DNA of 5,346 nt. Origin: Nocardioidaceae bacterium (GTDB lineage: Bacteria > Actinomycetota > Actinomycetes > Propionibacteriales > Nocardioidaceae). The notes beneath the pieces were generated by a model that was not told the origin of the DNA, did no database searches, and worked only from the letters and a program-made list of their open reading frames with translations. A program made the translations under genes and the position numbers. The stretch covers positions 1 to 5,346 of the forward strand of contig JAGQUE010000063.1 in the NCBI GenBank assembly GCA_020438665.1. Reading direction: 5' to 3'. Positions 1 through 5,328 of this stretch are shown here, one piece after another. The first letter of the stretch is position 1. Every line of letters starts with the position of its first letter.

Positions 1-168
1 GGCCGCAACATCGAGTGGGAGAAGGTCAAGGAGATCTATCGGCTCGGCCTCAAGCACGGCATGCGGCTGGCCACGATCTCCGGCGTCAACGGCGTCTTCA
101 GCCCCGAGGACATCGCCCACATCCGCGAGCTTGCGCTGGAGGCGCGGGCGGCGGCTGTCGCCGGCTGA
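1..168 (+). CDS. C-terminal fragment of an unidentified protein, possibly acyl-ACP reductase-like
   Basis: Frame 1 is open from the first base to a TGA at 166-168, giving 55 residues; the start lies outside the window. Codon use is typical of a real high-GC gene, with mostly C or G in third positions. The fragment has a Gly-Arg-Asn-Ile motif at residues 1-4, a Lys-His-Gly at 18-20, then TISGVNGVFSPEDI and a final Glu/Ala-rich helix. The GRN-I...KHG spacing recalls the extreme C-terminus of cyanobacterial long-chain acyl-ACP reductases (aldehyde-forming), which carry GRN, a helix with Lys, then KHGF. This resemblance is from memory, is short, and covers none of the nucleotide-binding or catalytic region, so the function is only a suggestion. 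The residues are clearly protein-coding; the family call is weak. The next gene starts 142 bases downstream on the same strand and appears to have its own promoter. Confidence 0.7.
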   Translation, partial: GRNIEWEKVKEIYRLGLKHGMRLATISGVNGVFSPEDIAHIRELALEARAAAVAG

Positions 169-237
169 CCGACGGCCCTCCACCCGGTCGCCCACGCCGT
201 ACGTCATAGGAGTTGGCTGCCCCGGCGACCAGTTGCT

Positions 238-266
238 CTGACGTCCGCGCCGGGGGAGCACAATAT
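238..266 (+). promoter_or_regulatory. Candidate sigma-70-type promoter for the TPM-like membrane protein gene
   Basis: CTGACG at 238-243 matches 4 of 6 bases of the TTGACA -35 consensus. It is followed by an exactly 17-base spacer and CAATAT at 261-266, which keeps the second A and final T of the -10 consensus. CACAATAT is the only clear AT-rich patch in this GC-rich gap. Transcription would begin near base 272, leaving about 38 untranslated bases before the ATG at 311. The two hexamers are imperfect, and the same patch contains an ATG at 265 preceded by a purine-rich run, so it could instead be part of a translation start. Confidence 0.35.
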
Positions 267-310
267 GACCACCTGCGTGCCCGGGCGCGCCGTACGACGG
301 GGGACCGACC

Positions 311-1870
311 ATGAGGATGTTGGGGCGCCTGTTCCTGGCCGGTGTGGCTGCCGTGCTGGCCCTGCCCATCGGCGCCGGAGCCGCGGCCGCCGACTCCCGG
401 GGCGAGGTCGAGGCCTATCTGTCCACGGTGGCAGGCGAGCTCGACGAGCCCGGCCTCTATGTCGACCCCCAGGTGCTCGCCGACGGCCGGCTGACCCCGG
501 CCCAGGTGCGTCGGCTCTCGACCCGAGTGGCCCATGGGGCGGGGCCACTCCGGGTGTGGGTGCTGCCGCTGGCGCGTCTCCAGGCCGACGGCCGGGGCGC
601 AACGGCGGCCGGCCTGGCGCTGCGCCCGCGCGCGCTCCTGGCCCGGCTCTATGGCGACGTCGACCGCGCTGGCACCTATGCGGTCCTCTTCGCCGGCGCC
701 GAGACCGACTCCCACGGCGGGCTCTATGCGTTCCAGTGGGCCCGGGGCGGCACCGTCTATGACGTCGGCGCCGCCGCGCGGCACGCCATCGACTGCTGCG
801 CCCCCGACTTCGCGGCCATGCTCGACCGGTTCGTCGACGACGCGCGGAAGCCGCTCCACCGCCCCACCCCGAACGGCGGCGGCGTGCCGTCGACGGTCTT
901 CGACGACGGCAGCGACCCCTTCGCTGGCGCGACCGGCGCGGGCAGCGGGTCGATGACCGCCCTCGCGCTGCTCGGGGCCGTCCTGGTCGTCGGGGTCGGC
1001 GGTGCCGCCGTGGCACGAGGCGGACGGTCCCGCACGCCGACCCCGGCGCAGGTGCCGACCCTGGCCGACCTGGAGGAGCTGCGCGGCCCGCTCCGCGAGG
1101 AGATCGAGCAGGTCCGGCAGGAGATCGGCGCCGCCGAGGCCACCACGACCGACGCGGCCCCGCTCGCGCACGCCGCGACCGCCAGGACCCTGCTCGACCG
1201 GGCCCACCAGGGCCTGCTGACCCTCGACTCACCCGAGACCGCGCACCAGGTCACCCAGGCCCTCGCCGATGCGAGGTTCGAGGTCGCCTCACTGGTCGCG
1301 TTGCGCGACGGTCAGCCGATGCCGGCCCGCACCTCGCCGTGCTTCGTGGACCCCCGCCACGGTCCGAGCGCCGCGACCGCGATCTATCCGCCGGCCGGCC
1401 TCGGCTCACCGGTTCCGGTCTGCGCCGCGTGCCAGGCCCAGCTCGCGGCCGGGCAGCAGCCCGCTGCGCGCACCTTCCTGGTGGGCGGGGTGCCGACCCA
1501 CTACTGGATGACCGCGGGGCCGGCATGGCTCTATCTCAACGGCTATTGGGCCGGCCAACCCTGGCTGACCAGGGGGATCTGGCCCTACCACCAGCAGTTC
1601 GTCGGTGGCGGCCCGGGACCCCACGGCGGTCACCACGACGGCGCCGGCTTCGACCCGCCCGACTCCGGAGGTGGCGGGCTGTTCGGTGGCGGCGGCGGTT
1701 TCGGGGGCGGGTCCCGCCACGGTGGCGGCGGCGGTCACCACGGCGGCGGGCTGGGTGGCGGCGGCCTGGGTGGCGGTCACCACGGCGGCGGCGGTCACGG
1801 TGGCGGCGGTGGTTTCGGGGGCGGCGGTCACCACGGCGGCGGTGGCGGTCACGGAGGCGGCCACCACTGA
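311..1870 (+). CDS. Single-span membrane protein with TPM-like outer domain, zinc-finger-like motif and Gly/His-rich tail
   Basis: This 519-residue protein has a signal peptide at residues 1-27 (MR start, hydrophobic core, Ala-rich end with likely cleavage after AAA before Asp28). Residues about 31-180 form an extracytoplasmic domain resembling actinobacterial TPM-domain proteins: LYVDP at 49-53, VWVLPLA at 82-88, GTYAVLF at 121-127. TPM proteins are variously linked to acid phosphatase activity or membrane-protein turnover; catalysis is not shown here. A membrane span lies at about 215-235, followed by Arg residues (R236, R239, R241), which places the rest in the cytoplasm. Residues 250-335 are helical and charged. 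Cys344, His350, Cys371 and Cys374 (CFVDPRH...VCAAC) look like a zinc site. From 432 to the end the chain is almost only Gly and His, with 14 His. The ATG at 311 is chosen because GGGGGA at 299-304 precedes it by six bases; a second Met is at codon 3. Adjacent Cys162-Cys163 in the outer domain is unusual. Physiological role unknown. Confidence 0.85.
   Translation: MRMLGRLFLAGVAAVLALPIGAGAAAADSRGEVEAYLSTVAGELDEPGLYVDPQVLADGRLTPAQVRRLSTRVAHGAGPLRVWVLPLARLQADGRGATAAGLALRPRALLARLYGDVDRAGTYAVLFAGAETDSHGGLYAFQWARGGTVYDVGAAARHAIDCCAPDFAAMLDRFVDDARKPLHRPTPNGGGVPSTVFDDGSDPFAGATGAGSGSMTALALLGAVLVVGVGGAAVARGGRSRTPTPAQVPTLADLEELRGPLREEIEQVRQEIGAAEATTTDAAPLAHAATARTLLDRAHQGLLTLDSPETAHQVTQALADARFEVASLVALRDGQPMPARTSPCFVDPRHGPSAATAIYPPAGLGSPVPVCAACQAQLAAGQQPAARTFLVGGVPTHYWMTAGPAWLYLNGYWAGQPWLTRGIWPYHQQFVGGGPGPHGGHHDGAGFDPPDSGGGGLFGGGGGFGGGSRHGGGGGHHGGGLGGGGLGGGHHGGGGHGGGGGFGGGGHHGGGGGHGGGHH
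1667..1867 (+). repeat. Low-complexity Gly/His-coding repeat tract
   Basis: This in-gene tract encodes residues 453-518 of the membrane protein and is built from imperfect GGT/GGC and CAC units. The 18-base word GGCGGTCACCACGGCGGC occurs three times exactly, at 1730-1747, 1772-1789 and 1823-1840. Shorter GGCGGTCAC copies lie between and after them (1792-1799 region and 1845-1853). The repeated word keeps the reading frame, so gain or loss of units would change tail length without breaking the gene. Such tracts are prone to slippage or recombination and to sequencing error. Confidence 0.85.
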
Positions 1871-1891
1871 CGGGCGGCTCATGGCCACCCG
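1871..1891. terminator. GC-rich hairpin between convergent genes, candidate bidirectional terminator
   Basis: The hairpin begins at the base after the TGA of the membrane protein gene. CGGG at 1871-1874 pairs with CCCG at 1888-1891; after one C/A mismatch, GGCT at 1876-1879 pairs with GGCC at 1883-1886 (last pair G-T), leaving a three-base loop. On the other strand it would form 12 bases past the stop of the GMC gene. There is no T run on either side, which is common for actinobacterial terminators but leaves the call uncertain. Confidence 0.4.
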
Positions 1892-1900
1892 TCAGCGAGA

Positions 1901-1912
1901 GATCAGCTGATC
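1901..1912. repeat. Perfect 12-base palindrome overlapping the end of the GMC gene
   Basis: GATCAGCTGATC is fully self-complementary and contains the TGA stop codon of the GMC gene (its complement at 1903-1905). It lies 10 bases beyond the hairpin at 1871-1891. It has no loop, so it is unlikely to be a hairpin on its own. It could be chance, a protein-binding site or part of the termination region. Confidence 0.5.
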
Positions 1913-3609
1913 GAGATGATCGGCAGCCGGAGGGCTCCAGGCGCCGAGTCGGGGACGACCGGGTTCTTGGGCTGCACCGGGCTCAGCCGCCGATAGGTCG
2001 ACCCGAGCGACGGACGCGGGTCCACCTCGCCCTTGTTGGGCCACAGCGCCATCGCGCGTTCCGCCTGGGCGGTGATCGTCAGCGACGGGTTGACGCCGAG
2101 GTTGGCCGACACCGCCGACCCGTCGACCACGTGGAGCCCCGGATAGCGGAAGACCCGCTGATAGGCGTCGATGACGCCCTCGTCGGCGGTCGCCCCGATG
2201 GCGCAGCCACCGATGAAATGGGCGGTCAGCGGCGTGTTGAACGGCTCGCCGATCGAACCGCCCGGGATGCCGCCCATGATCCGCGCCATCCGGCGTACGG
2301 CGTCGTTCGCCTGCGGGATCCAGGTCGGGTTGGGCTCACCGTGGCCCTGCCTGGAGGTCAGCGTCAGCCGACCGGTCAGGCGCGACTTCTTCAGATAGGT
2401 CGTGATGGAGTTGTCGCGGCTCTGCATGACCAACGCGATGACGGCCCGCTCCGACCAGTGCTTCATGTCATAGAAGGCGAACATCTTCCCCTTCTGGGCC
2501 CACATCTCCTTGATCCAGGTGCGCCAGCGCGGTCCCGGGCCGTCGCCGTCGGTGAGCACCGTCTGGAGCAGGCTCATCACGTTGCTGCCCTTGCCATAAC
2601 GGACCGGCTCGATATGGGTGTGCTCGTCGGGGTGGAACGACGAGGTGATCGCGACGCCCTCGGTGTAGTCGGTGTCGCGTCCCTCGGCCACGACGCCCAG
2701 GATCGACTCGGAGTTGGTGCGGGCGAGGTAGCCGATCCGGTCGGAGATCTCGGGCAGGTGCCCCTCGGCCTTCATCCGGTGGAGCAGCCGCTGGGTGCCC
2801 AGCGCGGACGCCGAGAAGATCACCTGCTCGGCGGTGAGGACTCGCTCGGTGTTCGGCGTACGCCGCTTGGCCGTGGTGCTGCGGACGTGGACGTCATAGC
2901 CGCCGGCCGCTCGGGGCACGACCCGCGTGACCGTGGTCAGCGGCAGGACGGTGGCGCCGTGCTTCTCGGCCAGGTGGAGGTAGTTCTTGACCAGGGTGTT
3001 CTTGGCGTTGTGGCGACAGCCGGTCATGCACTCGCCGCAGTTCCTGCACGGGTGGCGGTCGGGGCCCTCGCCGCCGAAGAACGGGTCGGTCACCGGGCGC
3101 TCCGGCACGTCGTCGGGCCCGCCGAAGAAGACGCCGACCGGGGTGTGATGGAAGGTGTCGCCCACGCCCATCTCGTCGGCGACCTGCTTCATGACGACGT
3201 CGGCAGGAGTGTGGCGCGGGTTCTCGACCACACCCAGCATCCGCTTGGCCTGGTCGTAGTAGGGCGCCAGCTCGGCGCGCCAGTCGGTGATGTCACGCCA
3301 CTGCGGGTCCTCATAGAACGCCGGCAGCGGCTCATAGAGCGTGTTCGCATAGACCAGCGACCCGCCACCGACACCTGCCCCCGACAGGATCAGCACATCC
3401 TTGATGACGTCGATCCGCTGGATGCCGTAGAGGCCCACCTCGGGCTTGAAGAGATACTTCTTCGTCTCGAACGAGGTGGTCGGCAGGTCGTCATCGGCGA
3501 ACCGGGCCCCCGCCTCGATCACCGCGACGTCGTAGCCCTTCTCGGTCAACCGCAGCGCCGAGACCGACCCGCCGAACCCCGAGCCGACGACGATGACATC
3601 GAAGTCCAT
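1903..3609 (-). CDS. choD: ChoD-like GMC family FAD-dependent oxidoreductase (putative cholesterol/alcohol oxidase)
   Basis: This 568-residue flavoprotein is predicted to oxidise a hydroxyl group (sterol 3-OH or another alcohol) to a carbonyl, using FAD. The FAD dinucleotide-binding fold is at the N-terminus: VVGSGFGG at 7-14 and acidic Glu32 ending the second strand. The GMC signature GAGVGGGSLVYAN is at 77-89. Near the C-terminus TAHFIGG (462-468) gives candidate catalytic His464, VVDGS (494-498) contacts flavin, and SANLGVNPSL (501-510) is the conserved FAD/active-site loop. From memory it aligns along its whole length with M. tuberculosis ChoD (578 residues), sharing motifs such as HIEPVRYGKGSN, VALVMQ-like and GHGEPNPTW. 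A ferredoxin-like CxxCxxCxxxC sits at Cys188, 191, 194 and 198. The ATG at 3609-3607 is preferred over the GTG one codon earlier because GGAGG at 3619-3615 lies five bases from the ATG but only two from the GTG. The start overlaps the upstream stop (TGATG), implying coupled translation. Family call firm; substrate uncertain. Confidence 0.93.
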   Translation of the reverse strand: MDFDVIVVGSGFGGSVSALRLTEKGYDVAVIEAGARFADDDLPTTSFETKKYLFKPEVGLYGIQRIDVIKDVLILSGAGVGGGSLVYANTLYEPLPAFYEDPQWRDITDWRAELAPYYDQAKRMLGVVENPRHTPADVVMKQVADEMGVGDTFHHTPVGVFFGGPDDVPERPVTDPFFGGEGPDRHPCRNCGECMTGCRHNAKNTLVKNYLHLAEKHGATVLPLTTVTRVVPRAAGGYDVHVRSTTAKRRTPNTERVLTAEQVIFSASALGTQRLLHRMKAEGHLPEISDRIGYLARTNSESILGVVAEGRDTDYTEGVAITSSFHPDEHTHIEPVRYGKGSNVMSLLQTVLTDGDGPGPRWRTWIKEMWAQKGKMFAFYDMKHWSERAVIALVMQSRDNSITTYLKKSRLTGRLTLTSRQGHGEPNPTWIPQANDAVRRMARIMGGIPGGSIGEPFNTPLTAHFIGGCAIGATADEGVIDAYQRVFRYPGLHVVDGSAVSANLGVNPSLTITAQAERAMALWPNKGEVDPRPSLGSTYRRLSPVQPKNPVVPDSAPGALRLPIISIS

Positions 3610-5291
3610 CACGCCCTCCCGAGCTTCTTCATCAGCTTGAGGTTGGCGGTCATGACCTTGGCATAGGTGGGCTCCGACATCCCGAACATCGGCGCGAAGC
3701 GGAGCGCCCGCTGGGTCGCGACCGACTGGGGCTCGGTGTAACGCAGCACGCCTTCGGCGCCCTGGCGGCGCCCCAGCCCGGACTCACGCATGCCGCCCAT
3801 GGGCGAGTCGATCGAGGCGAACGTGGCACCGAACGCCTCGTTGACGTTGACGGTGCCGCACTTGATCCGCTGGGCGATCGCGCGGGCCCGGGCCCCGTCC
3901 TTGCTATAGATCGCGGCGTTGAGGCCATAGTCGCCGTCGTTGGCCCGGGCGATGGCCTCGCCCTCGTCGTGGAAGCGATAGACCGACACCACGGGCCCGA
4001 AGGTCTCGTGGCCGAAGCAGGTCATCGCAGGCGTGACACCCTCGAGGATGGTCGGCTCGAAGACGAACGGGCCGAGGTCGGGGCGGTGCCGGCCACCCGC
4101 GAGGACCCGCGCCCCCTTGGCCTTGGCGTCCTCGACCTGGGTCAGGACCGCGTCGAGCTGGGTCTGCGAGATCAGCGACCCCATGTCGAGGCCCCAGTCG
4201 AGGCTCGCGCCCACCGACATCGCCTCGGTCCGCGCCACGAACCGCTCCATGAAGCGGTCATAGATCTGGTCGGCCACGAACATCCGCTCCGTGGAGACGC
4301 ACAGCTGACCGGCGTTGGAGAAGCACGCACGAACGGCGCCCTCGGCGGCCTTCTCGAGATCGGCGTCCCGCAGGATCAGGATCGGGTTCTTGCCGCCGAG
4401 CTCGAGCGAGCAGCCGATGAGGCGGTCTGCGCACCCCCGGGCCACTCGCTTGCCGGTCGCGGTGGAGCCGGTGAAGCAGATGTAGTCGGCCTGAGCGATC
4501 AGCGCCGGCCCGACCTCGCTACCGGGACCGGCGACGACCTGCCACAGGTCCGGCGGGAACCCGGCCTCCTCCAGGAGCTGGGCGCCGAGCAGCGCCGTCA
4601 GCATCGAGTGGTGGTCGGGCTTGGCCACGACCGCGTTGCCCGCCAGCAGCGCCGGCAGCCCGTCGCACAGCGCCATGGTGAACGGGTAGTTCCATGGCGA
4701 GATGACGCCGACGACACCCTTGGGAAGGCGGTGGACCTCGACCCGGGTCAGCACCGGGATAACGCCGAGGTGACGTCGGGAGTCGAGGTGACGGTGCGCC
4801 GTACGCGCGTAGTAGCGGGCCGTCAGTGCCACGTGGAGGGGCTCGTCGAACGCGTGCTTGCGGGCCTTGCCGGACTCGAGGACCGTGAGGTCCATGATCT
4901 CGTCCTGGCGGTCCAGGATGAGGTCGTGCAGGCGCAGCAGTGCCGCCGAGCGGGTCTCCAGCGACGTGCGCGCCCAAGCCGCCTGGGCGCGGCGCGCCCG
5001 CCGGAAGGCCTCCGCGATGTCCTCGGTCGAGGACTGCGGGATGTGCGCCAGGGGCTGTCCGTTGAGCGGGGAGCGGGTCTCCGCGGTGACGCCCGTGGTC
5101 GACACGATGCGCCGGGTCAGCGCCTCGACATAGTCGGGCTCGAGGGCATAGGTCGCCGCCGGGTCGTGCTCGGGGTCCCGTGGTCCGTCCACCAGGTGTC
5201 CGCCCAGCGGGCCGGGGGTGCCAGAAGATCGGCCGGAGGTGCTGCCCGAGGTGCTGCCGGAGGGGCCGCCGGAAGGCGTGTCAGACGTCAT
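3609..5291 (-). CDS. gabD2: GabD2-like succinate-semialdehyde-type NAD(P)-dependent aldehyde dehydrogenase
   Basis: This 560-residue enzyme would oxidise an aldehyde, by family name succinate semialdehyde, to its acid with NAD(P)+. All aldehyde dehydrogenase hallmarks are present: PWN with oxyanion Asn201, cofactor-binding Lys224 in VVAKPD, the Rossmann-loop GSTATG at 275-280, general base Glu297 in ELGGKNP, nucleophile Cys331 in NAGQLCVS, and cofactor-ribose Glu429 in HETFGP. The C-terminus (GGMRESGLGRRQGAEGVL, from 499) and the PKGVVGVISPWNYP and DMGSLIS blocks match M. tuberculosis GabD2 (about 518 residues) closely, as I recall that sequence. Homology begins near residue 50; residues 1-45 are an extra Ser/Gly/Pro-rich stretch. 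The ATG at 5291 has no clear ribosome binding site, but a TANNNT -10 element lies seven bases upstream, fitting a leaderless mRNA. A GTG at residue 34 (5192) is an alternative start giving 527 residues. It is first in a two-gene operon with the ChoD-like oxidoreductase, which could supply its aldehyde. Exact substrate is not determined by sequence. Confidence 0.93.
   Translation of the reverse strand: MTSDTPSGGPSGSTSGSTSGRSSGTPGPLGGHLVDGPRDPEHDPAATYALEPDYVEALTRRIVSTTGVTAETRSPLNGQPLAHIPQSSTEDIAEAFRRARRAQAAWARTSLETRSAALLRLHDLILDRQDEIMDLTVLESGKARKHAFDEPLHVALTARYYARTAHRHLDSRRHLGVIPVLTRVEVHRLPKGVVGVISPWNYPFTMALCDGLPALLAGNAVVAKPDHHSMLTALLGAQLLEEAGFPPDLWQVVAGPGSEVGPALIAQADYICFTGSTATGKRVARGCADRLIGCSLELGGKNPILILRDADLEKAAEGAVRACFSNAGQLCVSTERMFVADQIYDRFMERFVARTEAMSVGASLDWGLDMGSLISQTQLDAVLTQVEDAKAKGARVLAGGRHRPDLGPFVFEPTILEGVTPAMTCFGHETFGPVVSVYRFHDEGEAIARANDGDYGLNAAIYSKDGARARAIAQRIKCGTVNVNEAFGATFASIDSPMGGMRESGLGRRQGAEGVLRYTEPQSVATQRALRFAPMFGMSEPTYAKVMTANLKLMKKLGRA
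3614..3620 (-). promoter_or_regulatory. Ribosome binding site deciding the GMC gene start
   Basis: On the minus strand GGGAGGG runs from 3620 to 3614, inside the last codons of the aldehyde dehydrogenase gene. Its GGAGG core ends five bases before the ATG at 3609, a normal spacing. The alternative GTG at 3612 would leave only two bases. The site supports the ATG and independent or coupled initiation of the second gene. Confidence 0.65.
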
Positions 5292-5298
5292 ATCGCCG

Positions 5299-5328
5299 AG
5301 CGTAGGTCAGCCCCGCCGCCCCTGCCTA
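5299..5328 (-). promoter_or_regulatory. Candidate promoter giving a leaderless dehydrogenase-oxidoreductase mRNA
   Basis: Read on the minus strand, TAGGCA at 5328-5323 (4 of 6 matches to TTGACA) is followed by 18 bases and TACGCT at 5304-5299, a TANNNT -10 element. The final T is separated by seven bases from the A of the ATG at 5291, so transcription would start at or one base before the start codon. Leaderless mRNAs of this layout are frequent in actinobacteria and would explain why no Shine-Dalgarno sequence precedes the gene. Confidence 0.4.

Noticed and set aside
196..296. GCCGTACG repeated at 196-203 and 289-296, flanking the candidate promoter, considered as a paired operator.
   Set aside because: CGTACG or CGTAC words recur inside genes of this window too (near 2292, 2857 and 4799), so the word appears common in this genome and two copies are not convincing as a regulatory pair.
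98..1232. Two long minus-strand frames opposite the left part of the membrane protein gene (98-1207 and 204-1232).
   Set aside because: Both are Arg/Gly/Pro-rich and lack a plausible start signal. The plus strand has a convincing signal peptide, membrane span and domain pattern.
1667..1867. The repeat tract considered as a CRISPR-like or mobile-element-derived array.
   Set aside because: The units are in-frame Gly/His codons with no unique spacers of constant length, and no cas genes, transposase or terminal inverted repeats are present.
1406..1910. Ala/Thr/Val-rich frames on both strands across the Gly/His tract (minus 1406-1888, plus 1605-1910).
   Set aside because: They are simple frame or strand shifts of the GGC/CAC repeat and have no independent coding evidence.
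1339..3666. Very long plus-strand open frame (775 codons) running antisense to the GMC gene and into the membrane protein gene.
   Set aside because: It is Arg/Pro-rich with no recognisable domain, lies opposite a gene with full GMC motifs and in a shifted frame within the Gly/His gene. Long antisense frames are expected in GC-rich DNA where stop codons are rare.
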